Positions 8,717-19,692 of a stretch of 64,000 nt of DNA are shown here, piece after piece. The notes under the pieces were generated by a model, which did not search any database, was not told where the DNA came from, and saw nothing but the letters and a program-made list of their open reading frames with translations. The DNA is from Euclidia mi (lineage: Eukaryota > Arthropoda > Insecta > Lepidoptera > Erebidae): NCBI GenBank assembly GCA_944739405.2, contig OX123182.2, positions 16,875,326 through 16,939,325 of the forward strand. The letters run 5' to 3'. The position numbers and the translations under genes are program-made. Position 1 is the stretch's first letter, and the number at the start of each line of letters is the position of its first letter.

Positions 8717-11647
8717 TTAAATGGACAGGTAGTGCTTTTTTAACATGCTTTTAAAAATGTTTAAGGATTCTGCTTTCCGAATCTCTAGTGGTAATGCATT
8801 CCACAGTCGCGCGGCCTGTACAGTAAATGACTTGCTATAGAAATTTGTGGAATGCGTTGGTATCTCCAGCGTCAAATTTTCAGACGACCTCAAGGACCTC
8901 TCATGTGCGTCATTAAGGAACTTAAAACGTTCTTTGAGATAAAAAGGAGTACTGGGATTAAACAAGATATTATACAATAATGTAAGAATGTGAGTATTCC
9001 GGCGAAGACGAATCGGGAGCCACTTGAGTATGTTGCGAAATTCTGAAACATGATCATATTTGCGCAGTCCAAATATGAAACGTATGCAAAAGTTTTGAAG
9101 ACGCTCAAGTTTGTCTAACTGCTCCTCAGAGAGGTCAAGATAGCTGACATCAGCGTAGTCAATTACGGGCAGAAGCAAAGATTGTGCAAGTGCAATTTTA
9201 GTGGCAGTTGGTAGGAAATTGCGTAACCTACGCAATGAGCCCGCCGAAGCAAATAGTCTGCGACTTGTTTCTTGCAGTTGAAAACTCCAAGATATGGTTT
9301 CGTCAAAGTAGATACCAAGATTTTTTACAGTATTACTGAACGGGATATTTTTGCCATCAAACTTGATTTGTGGTAAATCGGACCAGCAAATTTTAGACAC
9401 CATGCGGGGACTGCCGACAATAATTAGTTGTGTTTTGTCAGGATTTACTATGAGTCCATACTGTTTACTCCACTCGCAAATCCGCGCCAAGTCTGTGTTG
9501 ATAGTAGTACAGGCTTCGGGCAAATTATTTAAGGGTGCTTGTGTATAGATCTGTAAATCATCTGCGTAAAGGTGGTAGGATGAAAGTAAATGTTTTGAGA
9601 TAGAATTAATAAATATCGCGAAGAGTAAAGGAGATAGCACGCCACCCTGTGGTACACCGGCATTCGTGTTAGACCAAGTGGAATAAGTGTCTTCGATGCG
9701 TATACGTTGCCGGCGACCAAACAGGTAACTATGAAACCAGTCAACCGCCGTTGGAGATATGTTAAGAGAGCGTAGAATGCCAAGTAGGATGTGAAAATCT
9801 ACCGTGTTGAAAGCATTGCTGAAGTCAAGTAAGGACAAAACGGTAAGATTCCCACTATCCATACCTAGCCTGATGTCATCTGACACGCGGATCAATGCAG
9901 TAACGGTACTGTGGCCAGGGCGGAAGCCGGATTGATAGGGATTAAGGAGTGCATTTTTACACAGGAAGGAACTGAGTTGCGTGTGAATGAGACGTTCTAG
10001 GACTTTTGACAGGAAAGGTAGTATGGATATTGGTCGATAGTCTGAGAAGGAATAGGGTTTAGGTTTCTTGGGTAAAGGAATTATAAGTGCATCTTTCCAC
10101 GCTGTTGGAAAGATGCCACGGACAACGGAGTGATTAAGGATGTGACATAGGATAGGAAGAATTTCGTCTAGGATGGGGAGGATCATTTTACGGCTGAGAC
10201 TATCGTTACTGACTGCATTAGACGTCATTGCTAATATACTCTTCTTAACATCACAAGCGGCAAATTGCGAGAAGGCAAAGGGATCATAATCTGGGGTTGG
10301 CAAGGATGAAAGAAGTTGTAAAGTGTTTCTTTTCGTATTTCCATCTAATTTGGACGAAGTAGTAAAATGTAAATTGAGAGAATCAAGGTGGACGTTATTC
10401 GGAATGGATTGCTGCTGTGACTTACCAATACCCAATGATTTGAGAAATTTCCAGACTTTAGCTGGATCACCATTTTCAACGGATTCATGAATATGTTGGC
10501 GTTGTGCTTTCCTACACACCTTGTTGCAGTGATTTCTTAGAGCCACGTATCTTTCTTGGTTCAAAAGAGTCGGCCTATGCTTCAATTTAGTCTTCGCAGC
10601 AGATTTTTTGGCCATGATCTTTTTAATATCATCTGTAAGCCAAGGTGCTGGTAAATGCTTCATTTTGATAGCGCGGATGGGCGCATGCTTGTCATATAGC
10701 TGAATTAGATTCGTTGTTAGGATATGGACTTTCATGTCTATACAATCTGAGGAATATAGAGTGTCCCAATCTATTTTATTGGCATCCTCACGCAACTTGG
10801 CATGATCCATGCCGCTAAAATTGCGCTGCAAGATAATCTTCGGCTTCGCTTTGGGTGGACGTATTTTGTATGAAACAAAGATGAAGTCATGGTAAGAGAA
10901 TGCATCAGCTGTGCACTGACCATGCTTAGAAACAGAGTTAAGAGAAGATACAAGAATAAGGTCAAGAAGAGAAGAAGCGGAATTAGGGAAGTGATGAGTT
11001 GCATTTAAGTTAAGAATTGATAAATTGCAGGACTCAGTGACACGCCGAAAAGAGGTGGCACGAGAATCCTGTTTGAGAAGGCATGTATTAAAGTCGCCCA
11101 TAATAATAGTATGGTCGTAAAAGGGAGTCAAATTTTCCAAAATTTGCTCGAAGGATGAAAAAAAGTTAACACGACTCGAAGGGGAATAGTAAACGCCTAA
11201 TAGTAGTTTCGTGTGGTGCAGTTCCACCTCTAGAAAAAGATGCTCGCCAGCGTTCGCCGGTGGCGGCTGCGTTGACATAGATACTATATGAAAAGGAATG
11301 TGAGAACGTAAGTATATGGCAACACCGCCTCCACCACCGATCGCGCGATCATTCCTAATAAGGTGGAAACCAGGCAGAGAATATAAGGTGGATGGAAGAC
11401 ATGGTTTTAACCATGACTCCGACACGAGGATGGCATGTATGTTTTGACTGTCTAGGTTGGCCAGCATATCGGGGAAATGGGCTGGAATACTCTGAGCATT
11501 TAAATGGACTACATTAAAGTTCCTGGGTACGTCTGAAAACTGAGACTGGAGAATGTCTCCCAGGGAGGGTACACTTTCAAAGCTGTCATCGTGGCTTGTT
11601 GCAGAGAGGAAGGTGTCATCTTCGCTATTTGAGTCACTGTCTGTCAT
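8717..11647 (-). CDS. LINE ORF2: APE-type endonuclease plus reverse transcriptase
   Basis: Nicks target DNA and reverse-transcribes the element RNA. The open frame reaches 11692, but the first 15 residues (MLIYTYIYLTL...) are AT-rich 5' sequence. I prefer the ATG at 11645-11647, giving MTDSDSNSEDD and about 976 residues. Endonuclease (about residues 40-270): NVVHLNAQSI, SESWL, IIMGDFN, and SYHDFIFVSY in place of the usual SDH box, with the His kept. RT (about 480-760): DYRPISILPFLSKVLERL, NPYQSGFRPGHST, DFSNAFNTVD, GVPQGGVLSPLLF, then YADDLQIY encoded near 9560 with both catalytic Asp. The C-terminal tail RLWNALPLEIRK resembles CR1/L2-group elements. Uninterrupted; smaller frames across it are shadows. 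Confidence 0.92.
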   Translation of the reverse strand: MTDSDSNSEDDTFLSATSHDDSFESVPSLGDILQSQFSDVPRNFNVVHLNAQSIPAHFPDMLANLDSQNIHAILVSESWLKPCLPSTLYSLPGFHLIRNDRAIGGGGGVAIYLRSHIPFHIVSMSTQPPPANAGEHLFLEVELHHTKLLLGVYYSPSSRVNFFSSFEQILENLTPFYDHTIIMGDFNTCLLKQDSRATSFRRVTESCNLSILNLNATHHFPNSASSLLDLILVSSLNSVSKHGQCTADAFSYHDFIFVSYKIRPPKAKPKIILQRNFSGMDHAKLREDANKIDWDTLYSSDCIDMKVHILTTNLIQLYDKHAPIRAIKMKHLPAPWLTDDIKKIMAKKSAAKTKLKHRPTLLNQERYVALRNHCNKVCRKAQRQHIHESVENGDPAKVWKFLKSLGIGKSQQQSIPNNVHLDSLNLHFTTSSKLDGNTKRNTLQLLSSLPTPDYDPFAFSQFAACDVKKSILAMTSNAVSNDSLSRKMILPILDEILPILCHILNHSVVRGIFPTAWKDALIIPLPKKPKPYSFSDYRPISILPFLSKVLERLIHTQLSSFLCKNALLNPYQSGFRPGHSTVTALIRVSDDIRLGMDSGNLTVLSLLDFSNAFNTVDFHILLGILRSLNISPTAVDWFHSYLFGRRQRIRIEDTYSTWSNTNAGVPQGGVLSPLLFAIFINSISKHLLSSYHLYADDLQIYTQAPLNNLPEACTTINTDLARICEWSKQYGLIVNPDKTQLIIVGSPRMVSKICWSDLPQIKFDGKNIPFSNTVKNLGIYFDETISWSFQLQETSRRLFASAGSLRRLRNFLPTATKIALAQSLLLPVIDYADVSYLDLSEEQLDKLERLQNFCIRFIFGLRKYDHVSEFRNILKWLPIRLRRNTHILTLLYNILFNPSTPFYLKERFKFLNDAHERSLRSSENLTLEIPTHSTNFYSKSFTVQAARLWNALPLEIRKAESLNIFKSMLKKHYLSI

Positions 11648-12217
11648 ATCAAATAGATCTAAGGTTAAATATATATATGTGTATATTAGCAAATAATATA
11701 AAAATATAGTATATAATATATCAATAAATATTTTATAGTTGTTATCGCGTAAAGCTTAAGTCATTGTGTCCACCCGCCGGTTGCGCATTATCAAGATAAC
11801 ATAATGATGCAAAAGAAATAAAAATGTTACTAACAAATATAAGTAAAACGAGAGAGATTGTTACATTATAACTCAAGAATAGTCCTACATACATTTTACA
11901 TAGTAAATGAAATAAATACCAGAATTTTGTCTCAAAATACAAGTATTCAAATATTGTATTATTTGTAATGCAGACACAATATTGTAATGCAGAAACGAAA
12001 CGTAATCAAGGTTGACAATAGTGACATTGACAGTTATGACGATTGACAATATTTAATGGCAAAAATTATTTTGATCATACCTACACATTTGTTGCGGTAC
12101 ACAAAAATAAAATAATAAGAACTAAAAGTAAACAACAAAAGTGACGGTGAATTACGTAGGTACATTATAAATTGATTACCCGAAAATAAACAAAGACTAC
12201 ATAAAATGGGGAAAAGT
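11648..12217 (-). other. ORF1-ORF2 spacer of the LINE
   Basis: About 570 bp without coding capacity on the element strand, AT-rich, with TGTCAATCG/TGTCAATG-like short repeats near 12015-12050. Two-ORF LINEs usually have overlapping or closely spaced ORFs, so this long gap is unusual. It may hold an old small insertion or an internal promoter or re-initiation region. Confidence 0.5.
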
Positions 12218-12931
12218 CTACTTTTTCGAAGCAGCAGCACGCTTCGCCTTGGTCGCAAGTTGTTGTTTAGCTACTGGCTTCTCTGCGGCCGCAAGCTTGA
12301 GCTTACCTAGTTCGCCCACCGAAGATATACGATGACGGTTGCCATCGGGGCCAAGGATGAAGACGTATCCCTCTCTCGTCCAGCACTTCCCGACGCCGAA
12401 CTTCGCTCGTGCAGCCATAAAAGCTTCGTGTCGGGAGCGGGTCAGGAACTCCGACAAAGTGATACCTGTGCCCTTCAACTTCGTCTTCGTGAACCATACG
12501 CTGTCCCGCACGACTACTGACTCGAACTTGACAAGTATGGGCCTTGCCTTGTCGTTGCTCGCTTGCCGTCCCATCCTGTGGCAGCGGCGCACATCATCAG
12601 CAGTGAAGGTGTCAATCTTGAGGTGCTGCCTTACAACATCAGTGACCACCTGAGCCGTCTCCTCGTCCTTGCGCTCCGCCACTCCGTGAAGCAGTAACAT
12701 CTTGCGCCGGCTGCGCATTTCCATTTTGTCCACCTCACGGCCGACAATTTCAAGCTGCTGGGAAAATGACTGTAGGGTCTGCAACACGAAGGTCTTAAAT
12801 GTGGCAAACTCATCTGCTAAGCCCCCAGTGCTCTGTGGTGATTTTTTCTGCAGCTCTGCTTCAAACTTTGCCATACGTTCTTCAAAATAAGTCTGCATAT
12901 CAAGGACTGTTGATGGATTGAATGTGTCCAT
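12218..12931 (-). CDS. LINE ORF1: coiled-coil RNA-binding protein
   Basis: 237 residues. The N-terminal third is helical and Glu/Gln-rich (MAKFEAELQKKS, TLQSFSQQLEIVGREVDKME), a probable coiled coil for trimer formation. It is followed by MRSRRKMLLLHGVAE, VRRCHRMGRQ, RPILVKFESVVVRDSVWF and CWTREGYVFILG, an RRM-like fold and C-terminal domain of the type seen in L1-type ORF1p of many LINEs. The C-terminus is Lys/Ala-rich (AKQQLATKAKRAAASKK), likely nucleic-acid binding. Role: chaperone and packaging of the element RNA. The frame is intact. Confidence 0.85.
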   Translation of the reverse strand: MDTFNPSTVLDMQTYFEERMAKFEAELQKKSPQSTGGLADEFATFKTFVLQTLQSFSQQLEIVGREVDKMEMRSRRKMLLLHGVAERKDEETAQVVTDVVRQHLKIDTFTADDVRRCHRMGRQASNDKARPILVKFESVVVRDSVWFTKTKLKGTGITLSEFLTRSRHEAFMAARAKFGVGKCWTREGYVFILGPDGNRHRISSVGELGKLKLAAAEKPVAKQQLATKAKRAAASKK

Positions 12932-13221
12932 AGTGTATTTATGTTAATACTTGTTAGTACACGGAGATAACACTACACCAGCAGGTATTCACTATTACCT
13001 ATAATTATTTTGCATTTAAATTACTGTTTACTTAATATTAACTATTTTATTAAAATTTTCTTTCCAAGCAATATCAAATTGTACTTATTGTTTCAACTAC
13101 CCACCAAGTATTGTACTTTTACGCCTACAAAACCTGAAGATTTGCAGATAGCTCTCGTAGAGAAAGTGATAGTTTTATATTTGAATTTGATTGTGTGGGA
13201 TGTCCTTAGGTCCTCATTTAT

Positions 13222-13262
13222 TATTATTTGCAGCTTATTCTGTCCCACTGCAGGGCAAATGG
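13222..13262 (-). mobile_element. LINE-tail remnant
   Basis: GCTTATTCTGTCCCACTGCA then GGGCAAA is a short match to the RTE-like tail seen at 1975 and 13661. No coding part remains. The two overlapping ORFs on opposite strands (13010-13336) have no motif. Confidence 0.35.
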
Positions 13263-13660
13263 TAGCTATTTTCTTCTCTATAAACCAAGTCTCGCAAGTT
13301 AAATTTTTACATGCAGCATGTAAAAACATTGAGTAAAACAGTACAGTAATGTAGAACAGTGCAACTGTGGTAACATTTCTGCACTGTTTTGGGCCGACGC
13401 AAAAAGCACCTCCTTTGTGAACGGTTTTGTAGTGATTATAATTAAATTGCTGCGTAGTTAAAGGAAAATATTATTATGTGCAGCTACTGCGATTTTGCTC
13501 ACGAGAAAATTTTTACATAAGTAGAGTGGATCTGACACCCGTCATCTCGATCGCTCGTAAAAGTAAGCGCAATTTTATGTCACGGCAGTAACGTCCAATA
13601 TGTATATTGATTGAAAGTGAGCATTTTCAAAGGTACACAGTGCACCTGTGTTTTGAAAAA

Positions 13661-13790
13661 TGTGTCATCATCATCATCATCAGCCTGCAAGAATCCACTG
13701 CTGGATATAGGCCTATCCCATGGCACGCCACTGAGCCCGATTTTCGACATTTCGTGTCCAGCCGCTGCCAAAGAATGTGTATAAAGGTTT
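13661..13790 (-). mobile_element. RTE-like LINE 3' tail
   Basis: Starts with (ATC)n at 13662-13681 (the (GAT)n tail on the minus strand). It then reads CCACTGCTGGATATAGGCCT and GGCACGCCACTGAGCCCG, the same order as the relic at 53519. Only the 3' UTR survives. Confidence 0.65.
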
Positions 13791-13799
13791 AATCTTGCA

Positions 13800-15950
13800 C
13801 AGTGAAAAAGCTTCAAATTGTTCAATAAAGCACGTTACAAAAATATATAACCTTATTTGTTACAAATGACTGTCCTTGGCACCCTGGTGACTTTGCCATC
13901 GGTCCCTACGGTTCCATGGAACCCTGTTTAGAAAAACGGGCTAATTAAACAACTAAAATTTATAACCTACTTATGAAAACTTACTAGCACTAGATACATA
14001 AATACGAAAGTAACAGACAATATCCACGATCCCAGCCGGGTAATCAAGTGTAGTTACGACGCGCTACCAGGCGAACATGAGTGTATAACGAGCTATCCAG
14101 TTACCCTCCTTAGAGCGCCAGCTAAGATATTTAAATGACTCGTACTTACTTAGTAGTCTAGGTGGCGCCACCTGAGCCCAAGATGTTCACGGTTTATTTA
14201 TCAATGCTGCAGCCTTGTTACTTGTTTCAAGACAAAAACTTAGCCAAAGGTAAGGTAAGATTTAGATGCCAGCACGTTACAGCGACCACCTTATTATTGC
14301 CGGTACATCAAATGTGGTTATGGATTGAATTCCAATAACAATGTGCGTATGCACCACAATAATAAAATATGTCTTTTAAGATATTCAGACGAATTATTAT
14401 TCTAATAATTTGTCTTTATCGATAATTTTAAGTTTGTCAACGCTCTGCTCAAATTAGTTAGTCATCACATGTTGGACAACGGTTGCCAGAGATATGAAAC
14501 GGGCAGGTTGCACATTTTTATTGACAACCCAAGGCGGAGATCGAAGTTCGTTTCGTTTACCATTAAAGAAAAAAAGCACCCACATAACTTACGTAAAACT
14601 ACAGATCTACTTTACTAATAAAAAAGCACCATGATTCTACTTATTAATGGTCCGTACGTAAAGATAGAAGTCGAAACATCAATCTCTGCATTTTAGCGGC
14701 AATCACTATTTCCCTTAATTTTGCCAAATATCACACTCCTCCCTGCGCACAATACTTTGTTGATAGTTAATAATCTTAGCCTCTTCTTACCAATATCTTC
14801 TGCCACTATATTTTTAAGATACTGACTATGTAAATCTGAGATCTCTTTTAATAACTTTCCGAAAAACCTGAATGTTTCGTAACTAAAAATCACTAAACAA
14901 CCCTTATCCCCATCTAGAATTCAAACGCGTGGCATCTGAAGTCAGTCAACCCTAAACTTACTAACGTAATCTTACTTTCACTGAATATCGTTAGTAAACC
15001 TCTAGGGAATATACGCTTCAACATTATTGCCTATTTGGGTGTACTTGTTTCTTTGAAAGAACTTATTATTTCAATATGTAGGTACTATTATTATCCCGTT
15101 TGTGGGAACTAACTCATGTTTTATGGACATCTAAAACTAAACTAAACTCATGTTTTATGCTTTAGCTTGGATTCTCTAGGTTAAGCCAAGAATTCTAACA
15201 TATATTAGACTGAGTTTCTCAGTGCTTATATTTAAACAAATTATAAATCTATTATCTGTATCTTCACTGATGTCAGGCCTGGAACTAAGTTAGATAAAAG
15301 CAAACAAGACTAAGGCGGCCACGATAGATTGAATGAATTTTATCTACTTAGCTGTTCCTTCAAACGATGTCTTCAGGACACGAGGCACGTTGACACACAT
15401 TCACACAATTTGATTTACATGGTTTGCCAGGGGTCAAAAGCGGCTATTACAAGTATTTACAAGACTATTACACAACACAATTCGCGAAGCTCGTTTTAAC
15501 CATGTGCAAAAAGCGATATTTTACGAGAGGACAACGTGTTAATTTTTCAAGGCAATAACCAAGGAGCAAGTATACACAAAGAGTGATGTGTCATCTCATA
15601 GTGTGACCAGAATCAAAAAATTACAATAGACAAAATAAAATGTTACTAAACTGATATTCTCGATTCAACTATCATAGACAATATTTCTATTTCAAACATG
15701 AGGACTAGTTTTTGTATCTTTGACGGCAAAGTGGCAAGTGAGACAGTGAGCCTACCTACAACTTGAAAATAAATTATCCTTCGTGACGTTAGTTATGTCA
15801 GAGGTACGAAAGTACTTGAAACCTTCGACGCGTGGGTGGAATGTAAATACATCGTAATCTTACGTCGCGTGGCTAGTATGACACTTATGTATCCATTTTA
15901 CAAAGTAATACATATCATATTTGTTTACTAATAAACTTTTTGTTTTTTAT
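13800..15950. other. no gene or recognisable element
   Basis: About 2.15 kb of AT-rich, apparently unique sequence. CTCATGTTTTATG occurs twice 39 bp apart, near 15113 and 15148. No ORF above 66 codons. Confidence 0.5.
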
Positions 15951-15954
15951 AGCC

Positions 15955-16207
15955 TCACATCTGTTTTCCCGAAGGGATAGGGCAGAGGTCTATACCTCTG
16001 CCCTATCCCACCTACCCACATTTCACTTTATAAATTTTTAGGTCCCAACTAATAGGGGGCGAGCCTATTGCCTTTACCGGACACTTTGCCTGACTGCGTG
16101 CTGCTACTGAGAATTCGAAATAACGCAGTAACATTTTGCCGACCCGGGTATCTAACCTGGGATCACCCGATCAGCAAACGCATACGCTATTCACTGCTTC
16201 TATTTGC
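15955..16207 (-). mobile_element. SINE family A, copy 2, with palindromic insertion
   Basis: Minus-strand copy. The tail is near 15957, the body word GGGGGCGAGCCTATTGCC at about 16055, and the tRNA-like head at 16140-16205 has a damaged B box (GGTTAGATACC on the minus strand). Where other copies have a plain tract after CAGAGG, this copy carries the hairpin 15974-16009, described separately. Confidence 0.8.
15974..16009. repeat. 16-bp perfect inverted duplication, 4-nt loop
   Basis: GGGATAGGGCAGAGGT at 15974-15989, loop CTAT, and the exact complement at 15994-16009. Sister SINE copies (24398, 35861) do not have it, so it arose after insertion. Confidence 0.85.
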
Positions 16208-16499
16208 CCAGTAATAAACTTAAATTATACAAAGAAATAATTCAGTCGCGTAGTAACTTTTATACCAAAAACAGGCGTGGCCTGGACATAAATCAAGCAG
16301 CACAAATTTATATTCTCGGCTAACCAGTCTACGCCACGCCTCTTCTCGCCGATACACAGGACTTCAATATATGCGTTATCAATCAAAGTAAATACATGGA
16401 TGTCTCCCTCTGCCTAATCAACACCCTCTTCTTTCACCATCCTTCATACACTAAGACAGATCCGGGCCTCATTTATTGGTGTTACATTGGTTCGTCCGA

Positions 16500-16760
16500 T
16501 ACATCATCATCTTATCAGCTGAAAGACGTCCTCTGCAGTACATAGGCCTCCCCCAAAGCTCTTCACATGGACCGATCTTGCGCTCCCCGTATCCATCGCT
16601 GCCAGCGATCCTAACAAGATCATCGGTATACCGTAGGACTAACTCGGCTACTACGTCCGGTGCGTGGCCGCCCCTCCAGAACCTTCCTGCTCCAACAGCC
16701 ATCGGTTCTTTTGGCTATGGTCCCTGCCCACAACCACTTCATCTTCGTCCGATTAAATAA
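16500..16760 (-). pseudogene. RTE-like LINE C-terminal fragment
   Basis: On the minus strand, scattered frames give GRPRTGRSSR-, RWQRWIRGAQDRS- and ALGEAYVLQRTSFS-like pieces. This is the same C-terminal tail as the relic at 1060-1290 but with frameshifts. The end has ATGATGATG (16503-16511 on the plus strand as CATCATCAT). Only the last 90 or so codons are present. Confidence 0.7.
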
Positions 16761-16836
16761 GTACCCGATAGTAACAAAGAACTAAGATCACCAAAATAGA
16801 TAACGTGCCTTTTTCAAAAAGTGTGACTTCACAACC

Positions 16837-16925
16837 ATAATCATCATCATCATCGTCGTCCTAGCCTTATCCTAGTTGTATCCAAGACTTCTCGCTTTGG
16901 AACCGGGTGACTTTCCGTTTATACT
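16837..16925 (-). mobile_element. LINE-tail remnant with (ATC)n
   Basis: CATCATCATCATCGTCGTCC is followed by TTATCCTAGTTGTATCCAAG. A similar word (TTATCCTGGTTGCAATCCAA) recurs at 54361 and a shorter one near 18820, suggesting a low-copy LINE or SINE tail. Too short to classify. Confidence 0.4.
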
Positions 16926-17287
16926 AGTCTAACGAGGGGGCGATTCAGAATCTTTCGATATCTCATTTGACATTCGATTCCGTTAATTGTCAAATGGGCT
17001 GTCTCATTTTTCGTCAAAACTATCGCATTTCCTATCAATTTTATGCATTCAGTATGAAGTAAATTAATAAATAAACCGAATTCAATGAATATTTGTTCAA
17101 AATATCTCTGATAGGCGGCTAAAAGACGAGGACAATAATTTAACATATCGTACGATTAGAACTCGTGACATTCTGAATTGGCCTGCAGATTTGACAGAAC
17201 ATTAGCTTTTCTACACCACTAAACGACCATAAATTTGCTTCTAACTCTATTATTCCGTCTTTTGATTGAGTGTAACGTCACAGGCAT

Positions 17288-18152
17288 AAAGGATCATGGG
17301 CATTTTTGTATGAGAGCTGGGCGTAAAACCAACAGAAATAAAATGTGTTGTAATTTACTTTATTTCACTTCTAAATATACTTGTTAACCCCAATATCGAC
17401 CGGGTATCACTGCAAAAAAATCTCAAAGATTGGTTAAATAAAACACACATATTTGTTAAAAGCTACTATATATTGATACCTTTTATTTAAATATCAATGG
17501 TTATCATCAACTATAACATCTAATAAATGTTATGCGGGTGCAATGAAAGGCTCGTGACGTCCTAACCCTAAAAACCACAAAACTGAAACTATGTGGTCAC
17601 AATTTCCTACTGTTCTTCTGCCTGTTAAGCAAGTACAGTAATGCTCAACTATCGCATTTATACCGATTTGGTCTCTATCGATCAAAATGTAAGTAGGTTT
17701 TATTATATGTGCGCGATCTGACATGCCGCGACTGTATTTAAATTCAGTCAGAAGTCGTATAAATAAACCGATGATAGCAAAACGTGAGCAAATAACAAAA
17801 TATGAATAACGACTGACGCGCATTGCCCGGCCTGCCCGTACGCTTGTTTTTTGGTCGGCGCCTGAGTAAGAGAGAAGTTAGAAAGGGATGGAATGTAGTA
17901 ATTCCGTTAGGTTACCAACCAATAGATTGGTTTCTTTGGCCTAGCTCTACACAACATCGTGTCGTGTTATCTCTGTATTAGCGATTGTTTTGGATTCTAT
18001 AAAAAATACGTTTGAACATTACTGAATATCTCTGCTCACCGGTTGTTTGGGTGATTGTCGTCATAGTATAAAATTAAGTAATGGTCATTAGCTTTCACAT
18101 AAAATATATTTTAAAGCTGTTGGTTTTACGCCCATTTTGACCGTGACCCTTT
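17288..18152. mobile_element. element with 17-bp perfect terminal inverted repeats (DNA transposon/MITE candidate)
   Basis: GGGCGTAAAACCAACAG at 17319-17335 is exactly inverted at 18117-18133. Outside these, AAAGGATCATGGGCA at about 17288 pairs with TGACCGTGACCCTTT at about 18138, so the terminal repeat may be about 45 bp with a gap. The interior (about 780 bp) has no transposase frame; the 97-codon minus ORF at 17530 has no motif. No clear target-site duplication, so superfamily unknown. Confidence 0.6.
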
Positions 18153-18404
18153 CCAACGAAGAACGACCACGACTTCTATTCACACGGTCTAGTTTCCTCC
18201 CATAAAGTATCACAACGAAAGTGTAAATAAAACACCACCGTATGAAGACATATAATCAAAATTCGCTTAAATCACACTTGATGGAACTTAGTTCCTGAGG
18301 TGTGTGGTACATGTTACCGTATAAACTGCTCCTAGTTACTTATGACGCTCGCGTTGAGGTGGAAGCATTGGATACCTGACATAATTATACCGGTATCCAA
18401 AAAT

Positions 18405-18722
18405 AAGACAGCGATAGCCTGGTGAAGCGGACCGACTGACTGCTGCGCAGAGGGTCTTTGGTTCAAATCCACGTTTCAATGACTTTTTGAAGTTATGTGG
18501 GTATTCAATTGTTAATTATAGCTTGCTTAACGGTGAAGAAAAACATTGTGAGAAAATCCGCATGTCTGTGAGTTCTCCATGAAGTTCTCTACAAACATGT
18601 GAAGTCTGGAAACCCGCACTTAGCCAGCATGGTGGACTATAGCCTTACCCTTCACATAGTTAGAAGAAGGCCGTGCCCCGCCGTGGGACAGTTTATAGAC
18701 ATGGACGATGCTGATGATATGG
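18405..18722 (+). mobile_element. tRNA-derived SINE, family C, copy 1
   Basis: The head ACAGCGATAGCCTGGTGAAG has an A box-like TAGCCTGGTG and a B box-like GGTTCAAATCC. It is followed by CAATTGTTAATTATAGCTTG, GTGAGTTCTCCATGAAG, CCAGCATGGTGGACTATAGC and a GCTGATGATATG tail. This is a widespread lepidopteran SINE whose tail matches RTE-like LINEs. The better copy is at 22027 on the minus strand. Confidence 0.8.
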
Positions 18723-18945
18723 TTTAGATTTATGAGCAGCAATCGCCTGGTGCGAAGTCGAACATACTGCCACGTAATGAGTCATCATTGTGTAGCAGTA
18801 TGTTGGACTTCCCAGCATGATCCTGGTTGTATCTAAGATTGTCACTTTGAAGCCCGAGATCCACTTAATAGTACATAGGTCCAACCAGTTTTGACAGAAC
18901 ATTTAATCTTTTCACAGAATGACTGCCGTCAGAACCGCGGAAGGA

Positions 18946-19320
18946 CCTCATTAGGAACTCCCGCATCCGGGGTAGCCTTCATGTCCGTGACATTGCTGAC
19001 AAACTGCAAGAGTGTCGGCTACGCTGGTGTGGCCACGTCTTACGTGGCTAACAAATGTCTTGCCATGCTACCTCCGTCGGGTCCTGGTAAACGGGGAAAG
19101 CCAAAGAAGTACTGGCTTGACGTCGTAAGGGATGATATGCGTGCCAATCGACTGGTTAGTCAATTGGCACTTCGCACGGTATTCAGCATCCCTGGTGGTT
19201 ACCAGGGATGCTGAATACCGTGCGAAGTGTAGAAGATACAGCCGGAAAGCGGACCTCGGGTTCCAAGGCGTAGGTTTGAGAACGCAACCAGGACAGCGCT
19301 AGGATGAGATGACTGCCGCC
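18946..19320 (+). pseudogene. LINE C-terminal fragment with internal palindrome
   Basis: The frame from about 18949 reads RNSRIRGSLHVRDIADKLQE then CRLRWCGHVLRG, and after a break GKRGKPKKYWLDVVRDDMRA. This is the standard C-terminal end of lepidopteran RTE-like polymerases. After the hairpin at 19168-19229 related coding (SRKADLGFQGVGLRTQPGQR) continues in another frame. Endonuclease and RT core are missing. Confidence 0.75.
19168..19229. repeat. 29-bp perfect inverted duplication, 4-nt loop
   Basis: CACTTCGCACGGTATTCAGC... at 19168-19196, loop GGTT, and the exact complement at 19201-19229. It lies inside LINE coding sequence and breaks the frame (the 18891 ORF ends in it), so it is a secondary event. 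Confidence 0.9.
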
Positions 19321-19692
19321 AGAGCCTCGCAACCCAAAGGTTCGCGATTTGCCATGGCTGAAACCCGTGTCAGCGTACTCAAGGGTACTGCCTCTCATAG
19401 CGACTGTCAAAGATGGTCTTGTCATGAGGGACTTGAATAGAACTCGTATTTACTGAACATTAAAATTCTATCATAATCATTGTTATAGCTCAACTATTAA
19501 AAGTTTACCGGCGGCACTAATTTCTCCCTGATAATTATACAAATTTTAGAATAGATTACTCAAAGTTGATCAAAGAGACATATTAGGCAGACTACGTTCA
19601 AAATTATTTAGTTTAATTGTCATTTCGCATGAAATGGACTAATTTCAGAGCCGTTTGATATTACACGGTTTCGGTGATCTAGCTTATAATTA

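Larger units (their letters stand above)
8263..12990 (-). mobile_element. complete-looking two-ORF LINE (jockey/CR1 group)
   Basis: Non-LTR retrotransposon on the minus strand. From its 5' side: ORF1 at 12218-12931, a 0.5-kb spacer, ORF2 at 8717-11647, a 0.43-kb 3' UTR, and a terminal (TATC)n tail seen as GATAGATAGATA at about 8269-8288. Such short tandem tails are typical of CR1/jockey-group LINEs. Neither ORF has a stop or frameshift, so the copy is young and possibly competent. The 5' border near 12990 is a guess, and I found no convincing target-site duplication. Confidence 0.85.

Noticed and set aside
12218..12260. Histone-like protein from the sequence AKQQLATKAKRAAASKK
   Set aside because: It is only the basic C-terminus of the LINE ORF1. 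The preceding coiled coil and RRM-like region define the protein.
13010..13336. Overlapping ORFs of 108 and 78 codons on opposite strands
   Set aside because: No motif in either, and they mirror each other. Part of the region matches a LINE tail.
13661..13682. CRISPR or satellite array from repeated ATC words
   Set aside because: A simple trinucleotide run at a LINE tail, as at 16837 and 22026. No spacers or repeat units.
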